DNA of 64,000 bases from Desulfitobacterium_A sp035539115 (lineage in GTDB: Bacteria > Bacillota > Desulfitobacteriia > Desulfitobacteriales > Desulfitobacteriaceae). Each line of letters begins with the position of its first letter. The stretch's first letter is position 1. Where the stretch lies: contig NZ_DATLJA010000092.1 of the NCBI RefSeq assembly GCF_035539115.1, positions 14,144 through 78,143 on the forward strand. The letters run 5' to 3'. Positions 14,873 to 22,984 of this stretch are shown piece after piece. The notes under the pieces are model-generated. The model did not search any database, was not told the DNA's origin, and saw only the letters and a program-made list of their open reading frames with translations. The position numbers and the translations under genes were made by a program.

Positions 14873-17659
14873 TTATAAAAGCTCTTCGTTGGGATATTCA
14901 GCTTCAGCCCACTGCTCGATTCTCGTCAGAATCTGTTCGTGTCCCTCGCGAACATGGGTGTGAAGCGGCAAAGAACCGAGAAAGACCTTGCCATATCTCT
15001 TCTCCATCACTCGCGCATCTAAGAGAATAACAAATCCCCGATCCGTCTTCGAACGGATGAGACGTCCAAAACCTTGTTTAAACCGCAAAACCGCTTCAGG
15101 TAATAAAAAGTCTTGAAATGAATTTTTCCCTTTTTGCTCTAAATATTCAGACCGTGCAGCAATCAGTGGCATACTTGGAGCCCAAAAGGGGAGTTTAAGC
15201 AAAATAACGCAAGATAATCCATCACCCGGGATATCGATTCCTTCCCAAAAACTATTAGCCCCGAGCAAAATTGCCTTGGGATTCTCGAGAAATTCAGCAA
15301 GAATCGAAGCTCTGCTCCTATTTTTTCCTTGTGCTAACACCTCAATTCCTGTAGGTTCTAGCAAACTCTTTAAGGGTTCTTCAACTTGCCGTAATAATTG
15401 ATGAGACGTAAATAAAACTAAAGTTCGTCCTTTCATCCGGACACCAACATCGCCTATAAATTGCGTCACTGCATCTATTTTAAATAATCCTGGATCTCGG
15501 GTATTCATTAAATCTTTGACAATCAAGAATTGCATTTGCAGATCATAATTAAATGGAGAATGAACATCTAAGGCAACAGTCTTAGGGGGCAGACCCACCT
15601 CTGTGAGATAATGGTCAAAGGAACCTTCTATACTGATGGTCGCCGAGGTTAATATCGCAGCATCTAGCTGATTAAAAAGTTTTTCGCGAAGAAGATCACT
15701 CACTTCAACTGGCGAAGTTTTGAGATATACTCTCTGTCCATTGATCTCCAACCAACTGACACGCGCAGGATCATCAATTTGCAAAAGAAGTTCGAAACAC
15801 TGTTGAAGAAGTTCGATCGCTCGAATTCGAGCCGTTATCTCATAGCCAAGCTCAGTTAATTCATCGATTTCTAAACCATTTAGCGATTGTAACATTGAAT
15901 TGAGGACTTGTTTAAGTCTTTTCAACCGGCCAGTCATATTTTCGATCTGGGTGGCGAAATAAATCCACCAGGCTTCCTGCCGAGATTGTGGCGTTAAACG
16001 TATAGACTGACCAAGTCCGAGAATTTGCCTCAGCGAGGGGAAAAGTTCTTCTGATTGTTCCAAAATTGAGTCACAATCATCAGGTAATTCTAACCAGCTC
16101 ACTTGAAAACTCTCCCAGACATCCCTGGGCATGATCTGATTCCAAAATCCCTGTTTCGATTTTATCCCCCCATAAAGGCTTGACCCTATAGGACGATAAA
16201 CTTGCTCCAAGGCCCTATTCAACTGTTCCTGGCTCACATCTTGTCCGAGTTGTTCCAAGGCAGCTTGATGAAGATGGTGAGCTTCATCGATAACTAGTTC
16301 GTGATATTCGGGAAGAACATTATGATCTGCTTTGACATCAGCGAGTAATAAGGAGTGATTGACGACCACAACATCTGCTTCTTCAGCCTTTCGCCGTGCT
16401 CTCAGCATAAAACAATTCCCTGATTCCGGGCATTTCTGGGGAACACAACTTTCATTCTCCGCGTTGATATAAGACCAGACCCGGGAAACACCATAAACCT
16501 GAGCAATTTCCTGCCAATCTCCAGTTTGGGTTTCACTTAACCAAACCAAAATACTGGCTAAAACAATGCGTTCCCGATCTGTCAATTCTGAAGGATAGGT
16601 TTGGAGAGTTAACCATTTTTTCAAACAAAGATAATTGCTTTTTCCTTTGAGCAAAGCTCCACGAAATCCGAATGGCAAAATATCCGTTAAAACGGGTAAA
16701 TCCTTTTGATAAAGTTGCTCCTGCAAAGGAATGGTATGGGTAGCTACGACGACTTTCTTACCTGTTTTCCGAGCCCACCACAAAGCGGGAATCAGATAGG
16801 CATAAGATTTACCTATCCCAGTGCCTGCTTCAACAACGAGATGATGTGAAGATTGTAAAGCCTCTGAGACAGCCTGAGCCATCTGGATCTGACCATGGCG
16901 GCTCTCATAACTGAGGAGCTTATTTTCCAATAGACCTTTAGGCGCAAAACAGGATTGAATCCAATCTCCTGAATCGGGAACACCCTCTAAAGTAGGCTCT
17001 TGAAAAAAAAGTCCCTCTCCCTCCAAAGCTAAACCGTTACGAATCGACCGACTCGGAAATTTTCTACTGATTTCTTGTTCCAGCGCTTTGAATAGGCTTT
17101 GCTCACTGAGCCCTTCTAAAAGAGGAAGAGCTCGTGCATAAAAGCCGAGATCAAATTCCATTCCCTTCTGCCAACATTCCTCCAGCAGCTTCCAGGAAGC
17201 CCAAGCATCCGTTTGGGCCCGATGCAACGATTCTGTTATTGGCAAATTAAGTTTCTTCACTAATTCAGAGAGCCGATAATGGTGCATGCTTGGGAAGAAG
17301 ATTTGGGCAAGTTTCCAGGTATCCCAAACCGTTTGGCGAAATTTTGTACCTAGCTGGCATTCCAAAAAATCAAGATCAAAACGAACATTATGTCCAACAA
17401 GGATAGCTCCGTGTAAAAATTGAAGAATTTCTTCCCTATAATCCTGCAAACTTAATCCCTGTTGCAGCTCAAGTTCAGAAATCCCTGTTAATTTCAATAG
17501 TTTGGTTGGCACCGCATGTAAGGGCTTAATTAAGAAGTGTTGAAGGACAGGATCTTTGCCATCTTCAATACACCAGGCTGCATATTCAATGATTTCATCC
17601 TGTTCCGTGTTTAATCCGGTTGTTTCCAGATCTAAAACGACAATTTTTCCCGTGTACAT
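14873..17659 (-). CDS. dinG: DinG-family helicase with N-terminal DnaQ-like exonuclease
   Basis: 928 residues. Residues 1-160 are a DEDD 3'-5' exonuclease (VVLDLETTGL with D10 and E12, later HNVRFDLDFL and HRAQTDAWASW). Next comes an XPD-like SF2 helicase: VEAGTGIGKSYAYL (Walker A), VIDEAHHLHQ (DEAH box), and motif VI near FGRLIRSKTDRGFVILLD. Four cysteines match a Fe-S cluster: one after KGKSNYL, then C-x4-C-x5-C in ESCVPQKCPESGNC, the spacing of E. coli DinG. It is a DNA repair helicase-nuclease. It follows the psd-pssA pair on the opposite side of a 55-bp gap and is probably a separate unit. Confidence 0.93.
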   Translation of the reverse strand: MYTGKIVVLDLETTGLNTEQDEIIEYAAWCIEDGKDPVLQHFLIKPLHAVPTKLLKLTGISELELQQGLSLQDYREEILQFLHGAILVGHNVRFDLDFLECQLGTKFRQTVWDTWKLAQIFFPSMHHYRLSELVKKLNLPITESLHRAQTDAWASWKLLEECWQKGMEFDLGFYARALPLLEGLSEQSLFKALEQEISRKFPSRSIRNGLALEGEGLFFQEPTLEGVPDSGDWIQSCFAPKGLLENKLLSYESRHGQIQMAQAVSEALQSSHHLVVEAGTGIGKSYAYLIPALWWARKTGKKVVVATHTIPLQEQLYQKDLPVLTDILPFGFRGALLKGKSNYLCLKKWLTLQTYPSELTDRERIVLASILVWLSETQTGDWQEIAQVYGVSRVWSYINAENESCVPQKCPESGNCFMLRARRKAEEADVVVVNHSLLLADVKADHNVLPEYHELVIDEAHHLHQAALEQLGQDVSQEQLNRALEQVYRPIGSSLYGGIKSKQGFWNQIMPRDVWESFQVSWLELPDDCDSILEQSEELFPSLRQILGLGQSIRLTPQSRQEAWWIYFATQIENMTGRLKRLKQVLNSMLQSLNGLEIDELTELGYEITARIRAIELLQQCFELLLQIDDPARVSWLEINGQRVYLKTSPVEVSDLLREKLFNQLDAAILTSATISIEGSFDHYLTEVGLPPKTVALDVHSPFNYDLQMQFLIVKDLMNTRDPGLFKIDAVTQFIGDVGVRMKGRTLVLFTSHQLLRQVEEPLKSLLEPTGIEVLAQGKNRSRASILAEFLENPKAILLGANSFWEGIDIPGDGLSCVILLKLPFWAPSMPLIAARSEYLEQKGKNSFQDFLLPEAVLRFKQGFGRLIRSKTDRGFVILLDARVMEKRYGKVFLGSLPLHTHVREGHEQILTRIEQWAEAEYPNEELL

Positions 17660-17846
17660 ATCCCTGCCCCTTTCTCCCTGTCATTGTACACAGTTTCCCT
17701 TGCCGAATCAACGGAAGAGTCACTTCTGTCCTGAAGAATAAGCAAGATATAAGTAAGAAATAATTACAGAAAGAGGAATTAGCTTAAATATCGCGAACTA
17801 GTATACTTGTGCGTATACATACTTCTAAGGAAGAAGGTTAACTCCT

Positions 17847-18359
17847 TTGAGTCGTAACCCTAAAATCTATCGTTGGTTTGCTCTTTTGTTGCTACTTCTC
17901 CTTCTTATTCCAGGCTGTGCGAGCAAATCCGGATTAACCCAAGATGATAATTACTCAATTACCGTTATCTCTCCCAATGGTCAAACGCAAAATATTCCCG
18001 TTCGACTGAGCTGGAATTCGAATATGGTCGTCGTGCAAAAGCTCCTCATGGAAGCTACCTTTATCATCAGTGATTTACAGACCAAAGAAAACCCGCTTGA
18101 TGAATCTAACCTTGCTGATAAAAGTACCATATTACTCAAGGCTCAATTTTCCCAGAGCCGCGTTTTTCATTTAACCATCGACGAGCACGTTCAAGATCTA
18201 AAGCTTAACTCCATCAAAATTGAAGTGGCAGGTCTTCATCCAGGACGCGTTATTCTAAATGAAGACATGATTTTACAAGGGATACCTGATCCGAACTTAA
18301 AGCCTGCCTTTGATGAATTTATAAACATGCTTCGCACCTCAACCTCAGAGAGCTTCTAG
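17847..18359 (+). CDS. Small lipoprotein of unknown function
   Basis: 170 residues from a TTG start with GGAAGAAGG upstream. The N-terminus is a lipoprotein signal (RWFALLLLLLLLIPGC, Cys near residue 24). The mature part is predicted mostly beta and contains no motif I recognise. Divergent from dinG. Repeat locus 2 begins only about five bases after its stop codon. Confidence 0.65.
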   Translation: MSRNPKIYRWFALLLLLLLLIPGCASKSGLTQDDNYSITVISPNGQTQNIPVRLSWNSNMVVVQKLLMEATFIISDLQTKENPLDESNLADKSTILLKAQFSQSRVFHLTIDEHVQDLKLNSIKIEVAGLHPGRVILNEDMILQGIPDPNLKPAFDEFINMLRTSTSESF

Positions 18360-18363
18360 CTTA

Positions 18364-18757
18364 TAAAGATAAAGAAAACTTGGCTTGCGCCAAGCCTCTG
18401 GCGTAGGCGGAAGCCTTAGTTGCACTTATGCTATCTGCCCCAAATTTATACTTTCTGTTAGTATAAAGAAAACCCGGCTTTCGCCGAGCTTTAGCGATAA
18501 AGAAAACTTGGCTAGTACCAAGCCCTAGCGAAGGTGCTAGCCCTAGCGAAGGTGCTAGCCCTAGTTGCCTTATCCTGCCGGACATAAATACATGCATCGT
18601 AGGATAAAGAAAACTTGGCTTGTGCCAAGCAAAGCGAAGGCAGAAGCCCTAGTTGCACTTATCCTGCCGGACTTAACCACTTGCATCGTAGGATAACGAA
18701 AGCCGCTGGTTGCACTTAGAGTTTATCTGCCCAAAACTTATACTTTCTGTTAGTACA
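18364..18757 (-). repeat. Terminator-associated modular repeat, locus 2 (five tandem units)
   Basis: On the minus strand the array starts TACTAACAGAAAGTATAA at the T-run GCTTTTTTG downstream of the terminator at 18777-18820. Five units follow, and nearly all end TTTTCTT. The order is: a type-1 unit; a type-2 unit (TATCCTACGATGCAAG); a second type-2 unit with an internal 19-bp tandem duplication (GCTAGCACCTTCGCTAGGG twice); a short CTCGGCgaaaGCCGGG unit; and a final type-1 unit. The array runs up to the stop of the lipoprotein gene. An apparent 78-codon frame inside it is an artefact of the repeats. Confidence 0.92.
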
Positions 18758-18776
18758 AAAAAGCAAACCAAAAAGA

Positions 18777-18820
18777 TCAATAAAGTCAGCTGGAATTAAA
18801 ACTCCAGCTGACTTTATTGA
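18777..18820 (-). terminator. Terminator of the 18854 gene
   Basis: An 18-bp perfect inverted repeat around an 8-nt loop; the arm ends are TCAATAAAG and CTTTATTGA. On the minus strand it is followed by TCTTTTTGG. Repeat locus 2 begins shortly after it. Confidence 0.9.
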
Positions 18821-18853
18821 TATGCCCATTTATGACCCCCAAAGCAGAGGTGT

Positions 18854-19489
18854 TTAGTTCAGTGAAGACTCCTTTAAGGGACTAGGATAATGCGAACAAT
18901 AACGGTTAAACCCGAATACATAGGCGGCCAGCTTTTCAAGTCGAAGATGTTTCCAATCTTGAAGCTCAAGAACCTCACCAAAACGATTTTTCGCGATTCC
19001 ATCACTACTGATCCAACCTGGGAGCCCCTGTTCTGACAACCGCAATTCCCAAATAATCTTTCCTTCGGAATTTTCCAGCGTAATAATCTGTAGCCCACAT
19101 CTTGCGTGATAGATTTCAACCAATTTGGTCAGTAAACCATAGATTTCATAATCTATGGTTGGGTTTACTACAGGCAAGGCAAGATAGTCATGGATCTCAG
19201 CCGCAATCTCAGGCGCCCTCTTTCCTGAAGCATAATACTGTAACAAAGGGACATTTAAGGATTTATAATTTAGATATCCTGAGCGTAAGTTGATAGTCAG
19301 GGGCTCTTCTAAAGAATCGAAAATCACATCTAAGGTATTATGATTCATACTTATTGTCCCGGCATGGTTTCTAATAAGATGATACGCGACTTGATAGGCA
19401 AGAATATGTGCCGAAACCTCGTTCTCCTCCCGAAATGTACGGGAACTGCATTCCTTTACGGGGTTATAGAGTGACAATGCAAATCTCAT
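18854..19489 (-). CDS. Hypothetical protein
   Basis: I place the start at the ATG at 19489, which has a GGGGGTG site nine bases upstream, giving 211 residues (MRFALSLYNPVKEC...). An upstream in-frame extension to 19633 has no ribosome site. No membrane segment is evident. HILAYQVAYHLIRNHAG is a likely helix; the rest is mixed. I do not recognise the family. It lies downstream of the ABM-domain gene on the same strand and has its own strong terminator. Confidence 0.55.
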   Translation of the reverse strand: MRFALSLYNPVKECSSRTFREENEVSAHILAYQVAYHLIRNHAGTISMNHNTLDVIFDSLEEPLTINLRSGYLNYKSLNVPLLQYYASGKRAPEIAAEIHDYLALPVVNPTIDYEIYGLLTKLVEIYHARCGLQIITLENSEGKIIWELRLSEQGLPGWISSDGIAKNRFGEVLELQDWKHLRLEKLAAYVFGFNRYCSHYPSPLKESSLN

Positions 19490-19638
19490 TTTGAATACAC
19501 CCCCCACTATATCACTTTTATTTGCTCCTATTATATACGATGTCACTACTACTAATCTATATAAATATTTATAATTTTCAAAAAATTTTTTATAGGTCAT
19601 TTCCCTCTGTTTTAATAATAAGAATACTTCCATTTATT

Positions 19639-19902
19639 TTAGTATTTTTCTTCCACTACTTCAAACATTTGTGGCGTCGCCTGCTTAAAAGCTTTATTTT
19701 CCCCGACTTTATCGGTCCAGTTTGCAAAAGCATTCCTGTTTTCCCACTTCGAAAAAAGTAAAATATCATCAGTATTGATTTGTTGGTTAATGGATGCAAA
19801 TTTAAATCCCTCAACACCTTCGACGTTCTTTAACCCCGAGCGGATATCTGCCAAAACTCGGTCCTGATCAGTACCATGAAACGTGTGAACGACTGAAAGC
19901 AT
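19639..19902 (-). CDS. Antibiotic biosynthesis monooxygenase (ABM)-fold protein
   Basis: 87 residues from the ATG at 19902, which follows a long G-run ribosome site; an upstream in-frame extension to 19989 has no site. The pattern VVHTFHGTDQDRVLADIRSGLKNVEGVEGFKFASI followed by DDILLFSKWENRNAFANW is the ferredoxin-like ABM/dimeric alpha-beta barrel fold. Members include heme-degrading and quinol monooxygenases and many stress proteins. Which one this is cannot be told. Confidence 0.72.
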   Translation of the reverse strand: MLSVVHTFHGTDQDRVLADIRSGLKNVEGVEGFKFASINQQINTDDILLFSKWENRNAFANWTDKVGENKAFKQATPQMFEVVEEKY

Positions 19903-20111
19903 GCTTGACCCCCCCCTTGTCCATCTGTAGTATGTTTCCTTTATTTTATCCCGACATTTCATCTTCCATACTCTTTTAGAAGTAACCACTTGAAATTATT
20001 GAGCATAAGCTAGAGTGAGCAGATCTTAACCTGAAAGAGATCGTCTTTTATTTCTCTGCATGCTATACTAGATATAGAAAAACTCACGAGCATGACAAAA
20101 GGAGGATCGTG

Positions 20112-20429
20112 ATGAAGCTGATTTACAATCGAACGGACTTTCCAAGTGGCCGTTCGCATATCCTCATGCGTGATGTTGACTCACCTAGTCCGGAACTTGT
20201 CCATTTTGTTCTGGTGCTAACCAACAAAGGAACGCTCTGGGTCGATGTTTTTTGGCCTTATGATGAAGAATCTGAACGGTATACCCGACGCATCTCTGAA
20301 CAACAATACTGGCAAACCTTCCGTGAATGGCGCCTCAATGGGGTTAAGCTCGGTAATAGTGAACGGGTAGCTGAGAACTTAGCACGTAAACAACTTTCCC
20401 TTAAAAACCAGAGAATGGCGGATGCTTAA
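20112..20429 (+). CDS. Conserved hypothetical protein
   Basis: 105 residues from an ATG with AAAGGAGG six bases upstream. The sequence is soluble and rich in aromatic residues (HFVLVLTNKGTLWVDVFWPYDEESERY and QQYWQTFREWRLNGVKLG). I do not recognise a family. It is monocistronic, ending in a strong terminator that is directly followed by repeat locus 3. Confidence 0.65.
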   Translation: MKLIYNRTDFPSGRSHILMRDVDSPSPELVHFVLVLTNKGTLWVDVFWPYDEESERYTRRISEQQYWQTFREWRLNGVKLGNSERVAENLARKQLSLKNQRMADA

Positions 20430-20507
20430 AGCTGAGCTTCCCTAATAACAGCTACTTAGATTAGCAATAATATTTGCATCGTCGAAGAAAGACATAAGCC
20501 AATCATA

Positions 20508-20558
20508 ATACCCCATCGAGTAGACGACTTAAAGAGTCTATTCGATAGGGTATTTTTT
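20508..20558 (+). terminator. Terminator of the 20112 gene
   Basis: ATACCCCATCGAGTAGAC pairs with GTCTATTCGATAGGGTAT apart from two weak positions, followed by TTTTTT. Repeat locus 3 starts at the end of the T-tract. Confidence 0.88.
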
Positions 20559-20678
20559 ATACTAACAGAAACTTCCATGAACCTGCCGATTCACAGGGAG
20601 GTATGAAAATGTAGTCCATTTTCGTAAGAAAGTATAAATGTTTGGCAGATAGCATAAGTGCAACCAACGGTTTTCTTT
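20559..20678 (+). repeat. Terminator-associated modular repeat, locus 3 (single unit with nested insert)
   Basis: Begins ATACTAACAG right after the T-tract of the preceding terminator. It then holds the roughly 60-nt nested insert with hairpin GAAAATGtagtcCATTTTC, the AAGAAAGTATAA joint, the core GGCAGATAGCATAAGTGCAAC, and a short ACGGTTTTCTTTA end. Its last bases provide the stop codon of the convergent 20677 gene. Confidence 0.9.
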
Positions 20679-21231
20679 ATTGGCGCTGACGTTTTGAGGA
20701 AGACCCCAGGTCTTTTTGTAAAGCGCGTAACGCCTGTCGGGTATCAAAATTAAGAAGCTGTTCCAGGTTCGGTGGATCGGGGTTACCTAAATTTATCTTT
20801 TTTTCTGGGTGTCTTCGGCGACGATTTTTGGAGGACTTCGAAGTTTTACCTGAATAATCCTGGCTGATGTTTAACTGCTTCATTTTAGTTGCCGATGCTT
20901 TAAGCCCACTTTGGGCATGATGACCTGGTTTCTTTTGTTCGACCTTTTCGGTAGTTGAAGGGAAATGACGCTCGACCCACTCCCGGACGATCTCCGGGTT
21001 CTTCGTAACGACAAAGGCTTCTTGAATTGAGCCATTGCTTTTTAGAAGCAATTTACATCCGGTCTGAGTTGGATATTTATAGACGATGCCACGTTCTGGA
21101 GAGCCACTCACCTCAATCACACCAGGAATAATGTCAGTTACTTCAAAACACTGCCCTAATTCCTCTAACCAATTGAGTGCATCTTGGATGATTCCATGTT
21201 CTCTTTTCACTTTATTACGTCGATATTTCAT
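20677..21231 (-). CDS. DUF2103-like protein with basic C-terminal tail
   Basis: 184 residues from the ATG at 21231 (GAGGGTG six bases upstream). Residues 1-90 (RREHG-type start KYRRNKVKREHGIIQDAL, then IIPGVIEVSG, then GCKLLLKSNGSIQEAFVV) resemble the DUF2103 predicted metal-binding family. The rest is a low-complexity, strongly basic tail (KSSKNRRRRHPEKK) and may bind nucleic acid. The TAA stop is formed by the end of repeat locus 3, so the original C-terminus may have been changed by the insertion. It is 26 bp downstream of the phosphodiesterase gene on the same strand. Confidence 0.6.
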   Translation of the reverse strand: MKYRRNKVKREHGIIQDALNWLEELGQCFEVTDIIPGVIEVSGSPERGIVYKYPTQTGCKLLLKSNGSIQEAFVVTKNPEIVREWVERHFPSTTEKVEQKKPGHHAQSGLKASATKMKQLNISQDYSGKTSKSSKNRRRRHPEKKINLGNPDPPNLEQLLNFDTRQALRALQKDLGSSSKRQRQ

Positions 21232-21257
21232 CTTACTCACCCTCAATGCTTTAGTTC

Positions 21258-21743
21258 TTAGAAATAGAGGTGCTTGGCCTGAATTCCCGTGTTGTCAATT
21301 TTTAGTAATCCTATGGAGTATTTCAGTTCACGCCGTTTAGCTGTAGGGGAACCCGGATTAAATAACAAAATTCCTTCTCGCCACTCGATATAGGGGGAAT
21401 GACTATGTCCAAAGACGATAACATCAACTGTACCTTTTGGGAAAGCTCGAAAAGCGCGTTCTGGAGTCGTTTTTCCTTGACCATAATCACCATGAATCAA
21501 GCCAAGCCTTTTCCCCTCGCAAAGAACAATTTTTTGTTCGGGCAATTGATCAAGCTCCCAGCCATCACAATTACCTTGAACGGCCTCTACCGGTGCCAGA
21601 CTTGCTAAATCCGTTAAGACTCCCGGATTCAGAATATCACCCGCATGTAAGATGAGATCAACTTCGGCTAACTCCTCCCAGACTCGCGTTGGGAGAGTCT
21701 GACCTACACGGAGATGAGTATCCGAAAGTACTCCAATGATCAC
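21258..21743 (-). CDS. YfcE/MJ0936-family metallophosphodiesterase
   Basis: 161 residues. Calcineurin-like motifs: GVLSDTH (D-x-H), ILHAGDI (GD), VQGNCD (GNxD), IHGDYG (GH-like) and FGHSHSP (GHxH). These bind two metal ions. The GTG at 21743 follows AAGGA and overlaps the MFS stop as GTGA, the coupled arrangement; a longer reading to 21842 would lie inside the MFS gene. It is a small phosphodiesterase of broad substrate range. Confidence 0.88.
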   Translation of the reverse strand: MIIGVLSDTHLRVGQTLPTRVWEELAEVDLILHAGDILNPGVLTDLASLAPVEAVQGNCDGWELDQLPEQKIVLCEGKRLGLIHGDYGQGKTTPERAFRAFPKGTVDVIVFGHSHSPYIEWREGILLFNPGSPTAKRRELKYSIGLLKIDNTGIQAKHLYF

Positions 21744-22984
21744 CTTGATTCCTTCTTTCGGCATTGTAGTAGAAAACCGATCACGAGCAGAAAGAATAAT
21801 GACAGAATCCCACTGATAATGAAAGTAACTCTTGCTCCCCAAAAATGGGATAAACTACCTGCATAAAAACTTCCAATCGGGGTCATTCCTCCGAAGACGA
21901 GAGAATAAACGCTCATCACTCGACCTCGGAACTCATTCTCAACAGTCAATTGGATGAGCGAATTTGCTGAAGCTGTAAAGGTAATCATTGACCAACCCAT
22001 GAAGGCTAGCATAAGAGCCGCTGCCCAGTAGTTTGACTGTAATCCCAGGAAAATTGAAAATACAGCTAGCCCAATCGCTCCCACAAATAAGGTTCTCACT
22101 TGAGGCATGCTCCCGCTTCTTACTGCAACAGTGAGCGCGCCTATAAGAGCGCCACACCCCATCGCACTCATTAATATGCCATAGCCCAGCGCCTGCTGGT
22201 TAAGTTCCAATTTGGCTAAAACGGGAACTAAAACATTAAAGTTCATCGCTATCGCACTGAGAAAACCCAGGAGTGAAATCGTGAATAAGATCGTTGGCGT
22301 TTTACGGATATATGATAAGCCCTCTCTAATTTCCGGCCACACTTTACCCTGTTTTGGAATAGACCCAGATTTTGGGGCATTGATTGGCAAAAAAAACAAA
22401 ATCGTAATAACCCCAACGAAACTCACACCATTGATCAAGAAACACAACGTAGGGCCCCACACCCCCATGATGATTCCCGCAATTGCCGGGCCAATTATCC
22501 GTGCGCCATTAAAAATTGCCGAATTCAAAGCAATAGCATTTGTGAGATCTTCCCGTCCGGCCAGTTCAATGATATAGGATTGCCGAGCTGGAACATCAAC
22601 CGTATTCGCTACCCCCAGAATAAGGGCTAAAATGAGCAACATCCAATACTGAATCAGCCCAGTGCCCACAAGGATCGCTAAGACAAAAGCCAATAACATT
22701 AAGGTTGTTTGCGTCAAAATGATAATTCGACGTTTAGGCATTCGATCGATCCACGCCCCAGCGTGCAAAGAAAACAACAGCATCGGGAGAAATTGCATTG
22801 CTGTTACTAACCCCAATAAAAATGGTGAATTCGTTAATTGCAAAACAAGCCAAGCTTGACCAATATTTTGGGTCCATGTACCAGTCAATGAAATAATTTG
22901 TCCGAACCAAAACCAACGAAACGGTCCATGCGCCAGAGCTGGAAACGCTCGGTAAAATCCACTATTCTGGGCTATATTATTCAT
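21740..22984 (-). CDS. MFS transporter, EntS/MFS_3-like exporter
   Basis: 414 residues with 12 predicted membrane segments. The opening FRWFWFGQIISLTGTWTQNIGQAWLVLQLT and the loop DRMPKRRIII are the standard MFS_3 features of the enterobactin-exporter-like branch. It overlaps the molybdopterin gene by 8 bp and the phosphodiesterase gene by 4 bp, so the three form one operon. Substrate unknown; export of a metabolite or drug is likeliest. Confidence 0.9.
   Translation of the reverse strand: MNNIAQNSGFYRAFPALAHGPFRWFWFGQIISLTGTWTQNIGQAWLVLQLTNSPFLLGLVTAMQFLPMLLFSLHAGAWIDRMPKRRIIILTQTTLMLLAFVLAILVGTGLIQYWMLLILALILGVANTVDVPARQSYIIELAGREDLTNAIALNSAIFNGARIIGPAIAGIIMGVWGPTLCFLINGVSFVGVITILFFLPINAPKSGSIPKQGKVWPEIREGLSYIRKTPTILFTISLLGFLSAIAMNFNVLVPVLAKLELNQQALGYGILMSAMGCGALIGALTVAVRSGSMPQVRTLFVGAIGLAVFSIFLGLQSNYWAAALMLAFMGWSMITFTASANSLIQLTVENEFRGRVMSVYSLVFGGMTPIGSFYAGSLSHFWGARVTFIISGILSLFFLLVIGFLLQCRKKESR

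Noticed and set aside
18361..18597. Apparent 78-residue protein on the minus strand
   Set aside because: It lies entirely within repeat locus 2; the repeated GLAPS peptide comes from the DNA duplication, and there is no ribosome site.
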